Source: Oscillospiraceae bacterium
GTDB lineage: Bacteria > Bacillota > Clostridia > Oscillospirales > CAG-272
Assembly: GCA_022009675.1 (NCBI GenBank)
Contig: CP091718.1
Location: forward strand, 806,001-870,000
Direction: 5' to 3'
Length of the DNA stretch: 64,000 nt
Positions within the stretch are counted from its first letter, which is position 1. The number at the start of each line of letters is the position of its first letter. Positions 49,614 through 60,532 of this stretch are shown here, piece after piece. The translations under genes were made by a program, and so were the position numbers. The notes below the pieces were generated by a model. The model searched no databases. It had not been told where the DNA came from and saw only the letters and a list, made by a program, of their open reading frames with translations.

Positions 49614-52600
49614 TCAGTCTTTCTTCCCGCTCAGCTCCAGGCAGCGTTCCAGAAGGCGGATGAGGAGCGCCGTGACGTTCTCCCCCGGCTTTATCTGCAG
49701 ACGGACGGAGACGTCCTGCGCCATATTGATGCGCAGCTTGCCGGAAAGGAGCGAGGAAAGCTCCGTCCAGACATCCAGATCCAGCTTTTCCGGCACGAGA
49801 AAGACGGCGTTGCCGTCCTGCCGGACGTTCCGGATGCCGCAGGAGACGGCAAGCGCGCGCAGGTAGGCGATGTGAAGCAGACTGTCGGCAGGGGCAGGCA
49901 GATCACCGTAGCGGTCGATCAGCTCGTCCGCCATGTCCTCCATGTCCTCGCGCCGGCGGATCAGGGCAATGCGCTTGTACAGAGCCATGCGCTGGGCAGG
50001 GTACCGGACGTAGCTTTCGGGCAGGAAGGCACTGACACTCAGATTGACCGTGCATTCCGGCTCCTCCTTCGGCGCCTCGCCGCGCTCCTCCAGAACAGCC
50101 TGATTGAGCAGCTTGATGTACAGCTCGTAGCCGACGGATTCCATGTGCCCGTGCTGCTCGGCGCCGAGCAGATTGCCGCTGCCGCGGATTTCCATGTCGC
50201 GCATGGCAATGCGGAAGCCCGCGCCGAACTCCGCGTACTCCCGGATCGCCGAGAGCCGCTTTTCGGCAATGTCGGTCAGCGCCTTGCCCGGACGGTAGGT
50301 GAAGTAGGCATACGCGCGCCGGGAGGAACGCCCCACGCGCCCGCGCAGCTGATGCAGCTGGGACAGCCCCATCCGGTCGGCGTTGTCCACAATCAGCGTG
50401 TTGGCGTTGGGAATGTCCACCGCCCGTCTCAATGATGGTCGTGCAGACCAGAATGTCAATCTCCCCGGTCAGCATCCGCTCCCATATCTCCTCCAGCGTC
50501 TCCTTGTCCATCTGCCCGTGGGCGACCGTGATGCGCGCATCCGGCAATGCCTGCTGGAGATGCGCCGCCGTTTCGCGGATATTCTCCACCGCGTTGTGCA
50601 GGTAAAACACCTGCCCGCCGCGGCGCAGTTCCCGCCGGATCGCCTCGTGCAGAATCTGATCGTCATGCTCCATGACGTAGGTCTGCACCGGCAGACGGTC
50701 GACCGGCGCGTCATCGAGGATGGATATGTCCCGGATGCCGCCCATTGCCATGTTCAGCGTCCGGGGGATCGGCGTGGCGGACAGCGTCAGCACGTCGATG
50801 TTACCGCCCAGCCGCTTGAGCTTCTCCTTCTGCGCCACGCCGAAGCGCTGCTCCTCGTCCACGATCAGCAGTCCCAGCTTGCGGAACTGCACGTCCTTCC
50901 CCAGCAGGCGGTGCGTCCCGATGATAACATCCACGTCGCCGCGCTCCAGCCGCCGCAAGGTCACTGCCTGCTCCTTGGCTGTCCGGAAGCGCGAGATCAT
51001 GTCCACGTTGACCGCAAAGGCGCGCATCCGGCGGGAGAAGGTCTGGAAATGCTGGAGCGCCAGAATGGTCGTCGGCACCAGCACCGCCACCTGATAGCCC
51101 TCCGCCACGCACTTGAAGGCGGCACGCATGGCGACCTCGGTCTTGCCGTAGCCCACGTCCCCGCACAGCAGGCGATCCATGGGAACGGAACGCTCCATGT
51201 CCTGCCGGATGTCGTCAATGGCGGCAAGCTGCCCGTCGGTCTCCTCGTACTCAAAGGCGGCGGCAAACTCCTGCTGGAAATTGTCGTCCGGCGCAAAAGC
51301 GTGCCCCGGACGGCGCATCCGCTCGGCGTACAGGCTGATGAGATCCTTTGCCATCTCCCGGACGACCGCCTTGGTCTTTGCCTTGGTGCGGTTCCAGCCG
51401 TCGGTGCCCAGTTTTGACAGCTTGATCATGCCGTCGTCCGCGTGCGCCCCGATGTACTTGGACACCATGTCCAGCTTCTCGACCGGGATGTACAGCTTAT
51501 CCGTCCCGGCGTACTGGATGCCGATATAGTCCCGGCTGACGCCCGCCGCCGTCAGATTCTCGATGCCGGTGAAGCGCCCGATGCCGTAGGATTCATGCAC
51601 CACAAGGTCGCCCGGCTCCAGGTCGTTGAAGGAAAGGATCGTGCGGGTGTTGCGCCGCCGCGCCTCGTCCGCCGCCCGCTTGCGGCTGCGCAGGACTGCC
51701 GGGGAGGTGGACAGCGACCCAGTGCGGCTGTCGGGATTGGTGGACAGGATGGCAATACGCGGCACCATCAGCTCATAGCCGAACAGGTAGCTGCGCCAGT
51801 GAATCAGCACCGTGCCGCGCGGCATGGCGTCGGGGGTGTCCGCGCTCCCCGGCGCGGGGATGGCAGCCGGGATGCCCGCGTCCGCAAACAGGTCGGCAAG
51901 ACTGCGCGCCGCCGTCTCGTTCTCGGCAATCACCGCGATGCGGTAGCCGCCCTCGCGGTACCGGGTGACGTCCTCGCAGAGCAGGCGGAGGTTGTCGGCA
52001 TAGGACACCATGTGCCGGGTGCGGAAGCCGAATATCCCGCCCAGCCGCCGCCCCGACATTCCGTAGGACAGCGAGTCCACGTGTACCGTCACGTTGCTTT
52101 CCAGAAAGCGCTCAAACGCCGCGGCAGGGCGCGCAAATTCGGCGTACTTCCCCGCCAGCAGACCGCTCTCGCAGAGCGAAACAACCTGCTCGTTCAGGGA
52201 GCTTTTTCGCCGCCGCGCAGGCGATCCTGCACCGCCGCGTTGGAGCGGATCAGGAACAGCGTCCGCTCCGGGAAGTAATCCAGCAGGCAGGCAGGCTCCG
52301 GGTAGACCAGCCGGATATAGCGATCCAGAAAATGCAGCCCGGCGCCGGTGGGCGTCTGCTCCGCCCGCGCGGCGGCGACCGCAGCCGCCTCCTCGGCGAG
52401 TGTCCGGCGCGCCTCGTCGCTCCGGGCGGATTTGCGCTGGGCGGCGATGGCAGCCGCCAGCCGTTCCAGCCCGGCGGCATCGGTCAGCACCTCGAGCGAC
52501 GGGAGCAGCTCCGCCTCATCGACGGCGCAGGTCATGCGCTGTGTTTCGGGATCGAACAGCCCCATGCGGTCGATCTCGTCCCCGAACAGCTCGACGCGCA

Positions 52601-53258
52601 GCGGGTACGATCCTGCGCGCAGCTCGCCCTCATCGTCGATATAGGTGCCGAACGGCGCAAACACGTCGATGATCCCGCCGCGCACGGCAAACTGTCCCGC
52701 GCCCTCGACGAGATCGACGCGGTTATAGCCTGCCGCCACGAGTCTTTCCGCCAGCGTGCCGGGATCGACCGGCGTATGGAAATCCAGCCGCACCGATGCC
52801 GCCCGCAGGACGTCAGGCGGGACCGTATAGCTGAGTGCCGCGTCCGGCGTGGTGATGACGGCGTCCAGTGTGCCTGCCGCCAGTCCGGACAGCACGCGCA
52901 TCCGCTCGTGCTCGTACTCATGCGATGCCGTGACGTTATAGAACGACAGGTCGCGCGGCGTATAGAATGCCGCCCGCAGACCGAAGCGCTCCAGCGTCTG
53001 CCGCAGGCGCACGCAGTCCTTTTCCTCCGGGCAGACAATCAGGGCGCACCGTCTCCGTCCTGTCCGGCTGACTCCTCCGTCGGGTGCCGCCTTTGTGCAT
53101 ACGTCCTCGATGAGGGAGGTCATGAACGCCTCTGTTGCGCCTTCGCACAAGCCGTTTGCCAGGAGCGGCAGCGGCTTATCCCGGAATGCGGCGCGCACCG
53201 CCGCCAGGAGTTGTGCATATTCTCCGTCTGCACGTATGCAGGATGTGAGCAGATCCAT
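49614..53258 (-). CDS. mfd: Transcription-repair coupling factor (two frameshifts)
   Basis: Reconstructed ~1,210 residues, start 53258 (MDLLTSCIRADGEYAQLLAA) after GAAAGGAAACAAAAACAA. UvrB-like N-terminal domains, then the RNA-polymerase-interacting region with LEPGDLVVHESYGIGRFTGI, followed by the translocase: PMDRLLCGDVGYGKTEVAMR (Walker A), LLIVDEEQRFGVAQKEKLKR (DEEQ box), LTLSATPIPRTLNMAM, and the helicase C part with VCTTIIET and RGRVGRSSRRAYAYFTY. The C-terminal TRCF domain ends ERCLELSGKKD. Frame changes occur near 52195 and 50420. It removes stalled RNA polymerase and recruits the excision repair machinery; adjacent to pth as in many Firmicutes. Confidence 0.93.
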
Positions 53259-54360
53259 TTGTTTTTGTTTCCTTTCGGGGGAGGTGGTGGGGGGTTTTTG
53301 AAGGGGAAAGGGGGTGCGGGGGTTTTGGTTGCAGGCTGACCTTGCCTTTTAGCTTTTTCTTACTGCCCCCATCCCCTCAGCCCCCTTCCCCTCCGGGGAA
53401 GGGGGAGATTTTACTTTATTTTCGCCGGGGGCTCTGCCCCCGACCCCGGCATTAAACCGCTTGCGGCACTTGTTATCCCTGCCCCGGGGGAGAGGACCAT
53501 CTCAAACGCCGCCGTCGCTTGCGACGGATAGTTCCATCTCCCCCGGTCCCCCTCTCCTTGGCTGCCGGCGCTGCCAACAGGGAAGCATCTCTGTCAGTTT
53601 TACACCAGACCGCAGGCTCCTCCAACGCAGGGAGGGCTGTATGGCAGGTTCTGTAAGTGCCGCAGGCGGTTTATGCCGGGGTAGCGGGGCGGAGCCCCCG
53701 GCGAAACAAACTTAGTCCCCCTTCCCCGGAGGGGAAGGGGGTCGGGAGGGATGGGGGCAAGAACAAAGCTAAAGGCAGGGTAGGCAGGCGGCAAGGGAAG
53801 GCACGCCCCCCGCCGGGTACCACAGCGGCAAGGCAGGACGGCGGCAGGGGAGGCAAGCCCCCCGCTGAGCGCGTGGTTCGCCCCCTGCCCCAGTGCCGCC
53901 CAGGGTTCAGCCCCTGGGATGCAAGGGGCGAAGCCCCTTGCATAAAATAACTTAAGTCCCCCCTTCCCTGCCGGGAAGAGCGCTCTGCGAGCGCGGGTCG
54001 GGGATATCCTTCCCTTCGGGGAAGGGGGCAGAAAAAGCAGTCTAAAGGCAGGGTAGGACGGCGACAAAGCAGGCAAGCCCCCGCTGGGCGCGTGGTTCGC
54101 CCCCCTGCCCCAGTGCCGCCCGGGTTCAGCCCTCGGGGATGCAAGGGGCGAAGCCCCTTGCATAAAATAACTTTTTAGCCCCCTTCCCGCCGGGAAGGGG
54201 GTCGGGGGGATGGGGGCAGAAAAAGCAGTCTAAAGGCAGGGTAGGCAGGGCGACAAGGCAGTCACGCCCCCGCCGGGTACCACAGCGGCAAGGTAGGACG
54301 GCGACAGGGAAGGCAAGCCCCCGCTGGGCGCGTGGTTCGCCCCCTGCCCCAGTGCCGCCG
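53259..54360. repeat. Repeat island between mfd and pth
   Basis: No gene. Three to four CTTCCC..GGGAAG palindromes (~53390, 53720, 53965 and 54185), AAGGGGCGAAGCCCCTT hairpins (~53922 and ~54142), and an inverted long-form GTTTGAGATGG element (~53478-53575). A GAGCGCTCTGCGAGCGC dyad occurs near 53976. Confidence 0.82.
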
Positions 54361-54364
54361 GGGT

Positions 54365-55219
54365 TCAGCCCCCCGCCGGGTACCACAGCGGCAGGGCAGG
54401 ACGGCGACAAAGCAAGCCCCGCCACCACCCGAAACAACACGGAAAGTCCGGAACCGGGTGCAAACCGCGGCGCCAGACAATAAAATATCGGGAAAAAGTT
54501 CTTGGGGGTTTGGGGGCTTCTTTCAAGAAGCCCCCAACGCTCTCCGCTTCCTCGCTTCTCTGTTCTCCTCTCCTGCCGATTACCCTTTCCGGTTGCAGAT
54601 TTGCATGGCTTTTGTTCACGTCGCCGGAGACGAGGGCACTCGATACCGAGGCAGGCGACGGGGAAGAGGTCGGAGAGGAGGAAAGCTCGGAGGGGGAGAA
54701 GTCGGAGAGAACCCAGGCGGCGAGGTCATAGTCGGGGTGGGGTTTGCTGCCGACACCGATGCGGAGGCGGGGGAATTGGTCGGTGCCAAGCTCCGCGATG
54801 ATACTGCGGATGCCGCGCTGACCGCCGTCCGAGCCGTGGGCGCGCACGCGCATAGCGCCGACAGGAAGGTTGATGTCGTCACTGATAACGATGATATGGG
54901 AGGGATCGATATGATAGAACCGAGCCGCCTCGGCGACGGCAAGACCGGAGGCGTTCATGAGCGTCTGGGGACGCATGAGGAGGCACCGCGCCCCGGCGAT
55001 GACAGCCTCGCCGACCAGCGAACGGAATTTCGCACGGTCGGTTGCCGTGTTCCAGTGGCGGCAGACCTCGTCAAGGCAGAGAAAGCCGGTGTTGTGCCGC
55101 GTGTGAACATACTCCCTGCCGGTGTTGCCCAGCCCGACAACAAGATGCGACACGGGCAGAACAGGCTCCGATGCCCGCTGCTGCTCCAGCCGCCTGAAGA
55201 TATCAAAAACATTTGCCAT
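54365..55219 (-). CDS. pth: Peptidyl-tRNA hydrolase
   Basis: ATG 55219 follows GAAAGGATTTATGGCAC. Pth features are LVVGLGNTGREYVHTRHNTG (catalytic His region), RPQTLMNASG, and DDINLPVGAMRVRAHGSDGG with GQRGIRSII. It recycles peptidyl-tRNA. Family-length proteins end near residue 190 (WVLSDFSPSEL, ~54650). Here the frame runs on through SSSPTSSPSP-type low-complexity residues and then through the 3'-end hairpin element (VGGFLKEAPKPPRTF) to 54365, so the last ~95 residues are probably not genuine and a stop has likely been lost by an indel. Confidence 0.9.
   Translation of the reverse strand: MANVFDIFRRLEQQRASEPVLPVSHLVVGLGNTGREYVHTRHNTGFLCLDEVCRHWNTATDRAKFRSLVGEAVIAGARCLLMRPQTLMNASGLAVAEAARFYHIDPSHIIVISDDINLPVGAMRVRAHGSDGGQRGIRSIIAELGTDQFPRLRIGVGSKPHPDYDLAAWVLSDFSPSELSSSPTSSPSPASVSSALVSGDVNKSHANLQPERVIGRRGEQRSEEAESVGGFLKEAPKPPRTFSRYFIVWRRGLHPVPDFPCCFGWWRGLLCRRPALPLWYPAGG
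54497..54540 (-). terminator. 3'-end hairpin element (pth copy)
   Basis: On the minus strand, GGGGGCTTCTTGAAAGAAGC folds into a strong hairpin followed by AAACCCCCAAGAACTTTTTCCC. It is one of nine copies found only 3' of genes and in the orientation of the gene. Confidence 0.7.
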
Positions 55220-55354
55220 GTGCCATAAATCCTTTCCGCCCCACGCCGCATTCCGTCGCCGGCAGCGCCGGAAACGAAACAACGGCAGAAAGACATCTCC
55301 GGACGCCCCGGAAGAGGGTGCGCCGGAGCTTTCCTGCCCCGCAGAGATGCACAT

Positions 55355-55383
55355 ATTATACACGTTGCGCCTTCCCACGTCAA
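55355..55383 (-). promoter_or_regulatory. Promoter of pth-mfd
   Basis: Minus strand: TTGACG (55383-55378), 17-base spacer, TATAAT (55360-55355), ~135 bases before pth ATG 55219. Confidence 0.85.
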
Positions 55384-55433
55384 GCGGTTCACAAAATATT
55401 TACATTTGGGGAAAGTTATTTTCGTGCAACCCC

Positions 55434-55462
55434 TTTTCCGAAGGCGAAAAATATGGTATAAT
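55434..55462 (+). promoter_or_regulatory. Probable ppdK promoter with weak -35
   Basis: TATAAT at 55457-55462 with only TTTTCC at the -35 position (55434-55439) at 17-base spacing. It gives a long leader of ~275 bases and suggests activator- or leader-dependent control. Confidence 0.65.
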
Positions 55463-55498
55463 GACGCGGTGGCAGACCATGTTTATCGGCGACAGCGC

Positions 55499-55534
55499 GA
55501 CAGCGGCGTTTCCTGCAAGGGGCGCTGTCTTTTT
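55499..55534 (+). terminator. Terminator-like hairpin in the ppdK leader
   Basis: Arms GACAGCG (55499-55505) and CGCTGTC (55523-55529), followed directly by a T5 run (55530-55534). A second GACAGCG at 55491-55497 can replace the left arm. Located ~40 bases after the probable start of transcription and 210 bases before ppdK. Confidence 0.55.
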
Positions 55535-55743
55535 CCGTGCCTGCGGCGCGGGTCGGTGCCGCCGTTTCCGTGCGCAGGGCATGCCCGGCAAAGCAGGGCA
55601 AAGCCCGGCAATGCCCCGAGGCACCCCGCACGGCGAAACGGCAGAGCAGAATCCCCCCAGCCGTCCGACGCGCACGGAGCAGCCCGAAAACTCCCGGATG
55701 TCAAAAAAATATTTTTTTATAAAAAAACGGAGGAAACTATCCA

Positions 55744-58374
55744 ATGGCAAAGAAGTATTGCTATCTCTTTACCGAAGGCAATGCCAACATGCGTGAGTTG
55801 CTGGGCGGCAAGGGCGCAAACCTTGCGGAAATGACCAATATCGGTCTTCCCGTTCCCCAGGGCTTTACCATCAGCACCGAGGCTTGCACTCAGTACTACG
55901 AGGACGGCAGACAGATCAATGACGAGATCATGGCGGAGATCATGACCTACATCGAGAAGATGGAGGAGATCACCGGCAAGAAGTTCGGCGACCATGAGAA
56001 CCCCCTGCTCGTTTCCGTTCGTTCCGGTGCCCGTGCTTCCATGCCGGGCATGATGGACACCATTCTGAACCTCGGTCTGAATGAGACGGTCGTCAACACC
56101 ATTGCCACCATGTCGGGCAACCCCCGCTGGGCATGGGACTGCTACCGTCGGTTCATCCAGATGTACTCCGATGTTGTCATGGAGGTCGGCAAGAAGTATT
56201 TCGAACAGCTCATTGATAAGATGAAGGAAGAGAAGGGCGTTCACTTCGACGTTGAGCTGACCGCCGAGGACCTCCGGACGCTGGCTAACCAGTTCAAGGC
56301 TGAGTACAAGGAGAAGATCGGCGCCGACTTCCCGGACGATCCCAAGGAGCAGTTGCTGGGCGCCATCAAGGCTGTGTTCCGCTCCTGGGACAACCCCCGC
56401 GCCAACGTGTACCGCCGCGACAACGATATTCCCTACTCCTGGGGCACCGCTGTCAACGTGCAGATGATGGCATTCGGTAACATGGGCGACGACTGCGGCA
56501 CCGGCGTGGCATTCACCCGTGACCCCGCAACCGGCGAGAAGAAGCTGATGGGCGAGTTCCTGCCCAACGCACAGGGCGAGGACGTCGTCGCCGGCGTCCG
56601 CACGCCTCTCAAGATCGAGAAGATGGCGGAGCTGTTCCCCGAGGCGTTCGCACAGTTCACCAACGTGTGCGAGATCCTGGAGAACCACTACCGCGATATG
56701 CAGGATATGGAGTTCACCGTCGAGCACGGCAAGCTGTATATGCTGCAGACCCGTAACGGCAAGCGTACCGCCAAGGCGGCGCTGAAGATCGCCTGCGACC
56801 TGGTGGACGAGGGTATGCGCACCAAGGAAGAGGCTGTCCTGATGATTGATCCCCGTAACCTGGATACGCTCCTGCACCCGCAGTTCGACGCCAAGGCGCT
56901 GAAGGCGGCTACGCCCATCGGTCGCGGTCTGGGTGCTTCCCCCGGCGCGGCTTGCGGTCAGATCGTGTTCTCCGCCGAGGCGGCTGAGGCATGGAAGGAT
57001 GCCGGCAAGAAGGTCGTGCTGGTTCGTCTGGAGACCTCCCCTGAGGATATCACCGGTATGAAGGCGGCGCAGGGCATCCTGACCGTCCGCGGCGGTATGA
57101 CCTCCCACGCTGCCGTTGTGGCACGCGGTATGGGCACCTGCTGCGTCTCCGGCTGCGGCGAGATCGCCATGGACGAGGAGAACAAGCAGTTCACGCTGGG
57201 CGGCAAGACCTTCCACGAGGGCGACTTCCTGTCCATCGACGGTTCCACCGGTAACATCTATGACGGCGTCATCGCAACGGTGGACGCCACCATCAGCGGT
57301 GAGTTCGGCCGCATCATGGGCTGGGCAGACGAGTTCCGCCGCCTGAGCGTCCGCACCAATGCCGATACGCCCCGCGATGCCAAGAAGGCACGTGAGCTGG
57401 GCGCGGAGGGCATCGGTCTGTGCCGCACCGAGCATATGTTCTTTGAGCCGGAGCGCATCGCCGCCTTCCGCGAGATGATCTGCGCCGATACCAAGGAGCA
57501 GAGAGAGCACGCGCTGGAGAAGATCCTGCCCTACCAGCAGGGCGACTTCGAGGCTCTGTACGAGGCTCTGGAGGGCACGCCTGTGACCATCCGGTTCCTG
57601 GATCCCCCCCTGCATGAGTTCGTTCCCACCGAGGAGGCTGACATCGAGATCCTTGCCACCTCGCAGGGCAAGACGGTTGAGCAGATCAGGACCATCATCG
57701 CCGGTCTGCACGAGTTCAACCCCATGATGGGTCACCGCGGCTGCCGCCTGACCGTCACCTACCCCGAGATCGCCGTGATGCAGACCAAAGCTGTCATCCG
57801 TGCGGCTCTGAACGTGCAGAAGAAGCACCCCGACTGGAAGATCGTTCCCGAGATCATGATCCCGCTGGTCGGCGAGGTCAAGGAGCTGGCGTTCGTCAAG
57901 AAGTTCGTGGTGGAGACCGCCGACGCGGAGATCGCTGCCGCCGGCTGTGACCTGAAGTATGAGGTCGGTACCATGATCGAGATCCCGCGTGCCGCTCTGA
58001 CCGCAGACGAAATCGCCAAAGAGGCATAGTTCTTCTGCTTCGGCACCAACGACCTGACGCAGATGACCTTCGGCTTCTCCCGTGACGACGCGGGCAAGTT
58101 CCTGAACGCCTACTACGAGACCAAGATCTTCGAGAACGATCCGTTTGCGAAGCTGGATCAGAACGGCGTCGGCAAGCTGATGGAAATGGCTGTCAAGCTG
58201 GGCAAGGCTACCCGTCCGTCCCTGCACGTCGGCATCTGCGGCGAGCACGGCGGCGATCCTGCCTCGGTCGAGTTCTGCCACCGCATCGGTCTGGACTACG
58301 TGTCCTGCTCGCCGTTCCGTGTGCCGATCGCCCGTCTGGCTGCCGCTCAGGCTGCCATCAAGGACAAGCAGTAA
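55744..58374 (+). CDS. ppdK: Pyruvate, phosphate dikinase with in-frame TAG
   Basis: ATG 55744 follows CGGAGGAAACTATCCA. The ATP-grasp domain includes LLGGKGANLAEMTNIGLPVP and LLVSVRSGARASMPGMMDTI. The phosphohistidine loop is GGMTSHAAVVARGMGTCCVS, and the C-terminal TIM barrel has LCRTEHMFFE, VTIRFLDPPLHEF and HVGICGEHGGDP with its catalytic Cys. Codon 762 is TAG (58027-58029) where the family has Glu in A-E-F-F-S-F-G-T-N-D; the Ser two codons later is Cys. The frame continues without further error to 58374, for 876 residues. The enzyme interconverts PEP/AMP/PPi and pyruvate/ATP/Pi and is a glycolytic hub in clostridia. A truncation losing the PEP domain would be inactive, so error, a true nonsense mutation or suppression must be considered. 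Confidence 0.95.
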
Positions 58375-58427
58375 TCCTGCCCTGTCCTGCCCCTGCGCTC
58401 ATACGTGCCGCGGCAAGATAACTTTCC

Positions 58428-58457
58428 CCCGGAGCGGCTTGCCGCTCCGGGTTTTTT
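58428..58457 (+). terminator. Rho-independent terminator of ppdK
   Basis: Stem CCCGGAGCGGC / GCCGCTCCGGG with a short TT loop, followed by T6. It separates ppdK from the PHP-domain gene. Confidence 0.9.
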
Positions 58458-58473
58458 CAGGGAGGCACCCTTC

Positions 58474-59229
58474 ATGTACCAAGACCTGCATTCCCACACC
58501 TACTACTCCTTCTGCGGGAAGGACGCGCCGGAGGCTGTCGTGGAGGCAGCCATTGCCGGCGGGCTGGAGCTGTTCGGCATCACCGACCATAATTACGGCA
58601 TCGGGTACAGCCGTCTTGACGTCTTCCAGCACCCCGCCGCCCCCGATTTCCGGGGCTCCTGCGAGCGCACGCTGCGCCGGTATTTCGACCACATCAATCT
58701 GATCCGGGAAAAGTACGCCGACCGCATCCGCGTCCTGCGCGGCATCGAGCTCTGCACCCTGCAGGACGGGAGCCACGCCTGCTTCTGCCTCCCGGACAGC
58801 GCGGATATTTCCTTCTTTGACTACTGCCTCATCGAGAATCTGGACAGCCCCTCCGCCGTCACCGGCGGCGACCTGTTCTCCTACGCCGCCCGCTGCGGTA
58901 CCCCCTGGGTCGGCGTTGCGCATACCGACCTGTTCGCCCATATCCGGCGCGCGGCGAGTCCCCCCTCTCCTACTTCTCCCGCATGGCTGCCAACCGCATC
59001 TTCTGGGAAATGAACGTCAGCTACGACAGCATCCATAACTTCCGCGTCCACCCCTATATGCTTGCCTTCTTCAATAGCCCCGAACAGCAGGAAATCGTGC
59101 GCGCCTCCGGCGTCCGCGTCAGCATCGGCTTCGATTTACCACCGCGTCGAGGACTACCTCCCCGACCGCGTCCGTGACTTCTGCTCCCGCCTCTCCGCCC
59201 TCGGTATCCGTATGCCATTTGAAGAGTAA
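58474..59229 (+). CDS. PHP-domain phosphoesterase-like protein (two frameshifts)
   Basis: ATG 58474 follows CAGGGAGGCACCCTTC. The PHP metal motifs are DLHSHTYYSFC, FGITDHNYGIG, RVLRGIELCTL and WVGVAHTDLF, with a C-terminal VRVSIGFD..YHRVEDYLPDR in new frames after breaks near 58955 and 59137. ~250 residues, ending RMPFEE. PHP proteins are metal-dependent phosphoesterases; the specific substrate (histidinol phosphate or another phosphate ester) cannot be told. Its 3' end carries the 3'-end hairpin at ~59268-59325. Confidence 0.8.
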
Positions 59230-59765
59230 AAGCAGGGGCAAGGAGACGAGGATGCGAGGATGCGGATGCGTTGGGGGCTTCTTGAAAGAAGCCCCCCAAA
59301 ACCCCCAAGAACTTTTTCATAAATTTGTTATTGACGGGGTGGCGTTGGTTGTGCCAAAAAGAGGGGGTTCCCTGTTGGGGGCTTGCCCCTGCGCGGCACT
59401 GGCTCGCCCTGCCCCGGGGGAGAGGACCATCTCAAACGCCGCCGTCGCTTGCGACGGATAGTTCCATCTCCCCCGGTCCCCCTCTCCTTGGCTGCCGGCA
59501 CTGCTCATAGGAAAGCGTTTCTATCGGTTTTACACCAAACCTAAGGCTCCCCGGCGCCGGGTACCTGTTTGACAGGCTCTGTAAGTGCCGCAGGCGGTCT
59601 AATGCCCGTTTGGGGGGGCGGAGCCCCCGGCGAAATAAAGTAAAGTCTCCCTCCCCGCCGGGGAAGGGGGCGGGGGATAGGGGCAGAAAAGAAAGCTAAA
59701 GGCAGGGCAGGCGGGCGACAAAGAAGGCAAGCCCCCTCACAAAACAACAAAAAAACCAAAACCAC
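59230..59765. repeat. Repeat island between PHP gene and isomerase gene
   Basis: No gene. A plus-strand 3'-end hairpin (~59268-59325), an inverted long-form GTTTGAGATGG element (~59409-59503) with the CCGTCGC hairpin, and a palindromic unit (~59650). The isomerase ribosome site (AAGGAGG) begins at about 59768. Confidence 0.8.
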
Positions 59766-59782
59766 ATAAGGAGGATTCCATC

Positions 59783-60512
59783 ATGTCCACAGAATACGGT
59801 CTTCAACTCTTCAGCGTCCGCGACATCACCGGAAACGACCTGGAAGGCGCCCTGCGTGAGGTCGCCGCCATGGGCTACCGCTACGTCGAGTACGCAGGCT
59901 TTTTCGGTCACCCCGCAGAAACCGTCGCCGCATGGCAGGAAAAGTATGGACTTGCCTGCAGCGGCACCCATACCGGCTGGGGAGAATTGCTCCCCCGAAA
60001 ACATCGAGGCAACCATCGCCTACCATAAGGCAATCGGGAACAGACATATCATCGTCCCCGGCGCAGATCTGGATTCCCTGGAGAAAATCATCGACTTCTG
60101 CGCAGTCATGAATAAGGCACAGCTCCGGCTGGCAAAGGACGGCATCTCGCTGGGCTACCACAACCACAGCCATGAGTTCGTCGTCATGCCGTGGGGCTCC
60201 ACCATCCATTCCGAGCTGGAAAAGCGCGGAACCTTTGATTTTGAAATTGATACCTTCTGGGCGTTCAATGCCGGGGTTGATCCGCTGGCTCTGCTGGACA
60301 GACTGGCAGGTCGGGTTCGCGTCATTCACCTCAAGGACGGATTCCGGGGCGGTCAGGGCAAAGCGCTGGGCGAGGGCGAGGCGCCTGTGCTGGCTGTCCG
60401 GCAGAAGGCGATCACCATGGGACTGCGCATGGTTGTCGAGAGCGAGGGGCTGGATCCCACCGGACTGGGGGAGGTCAGGCGCTGCATCGACTTTCTCAGG
60501 GCACAAGAGTAA
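59783..60512 (+). CDS. Sugar phosphate isomerase/epimerase-like TIM-barrel protein (one frameshift)
   Basis: ATG 59783 follows TAAGGAGGATTCCATC. AP-endonuclease-2/xylose-isomerase-like features: YGLQLFSVRDITGNDLEGAL, MGYRYVEYAGFFGHPAETVA, then after a break near 60000 GYHNHSHEFVV, FDFEIDTFWAFNAGVDPLAL, RVIHLKDGFRGGQGKALGEG and MVVESEGLD. The His, Glu and Asp metal residues are present. ~242 residues. Likely a sugar or keto-sugar isomerase; the substrate is open. Twenty bases before the ADP-ribosylglycohydrolase gene, with which it is probably co-transcribed. Confidence 0.85.
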
Positions 60513-60532
60513 CGCGGCGCCAGGGAGATACC

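Noticed and set aside
58027..58029. Pyrrolysine or programmed readthrough at the ppdK TAG
   Set aside because: The family residue is Glu, no insertion element is visible and no pyl genes are in the window; kept only as a question of sequence accuracy or suppression.
55717..58281. 854-codon open frame opposite ppdK
   Set aside because: Antisense shadow; ppdK motifs on the plus strand are unambiguous.
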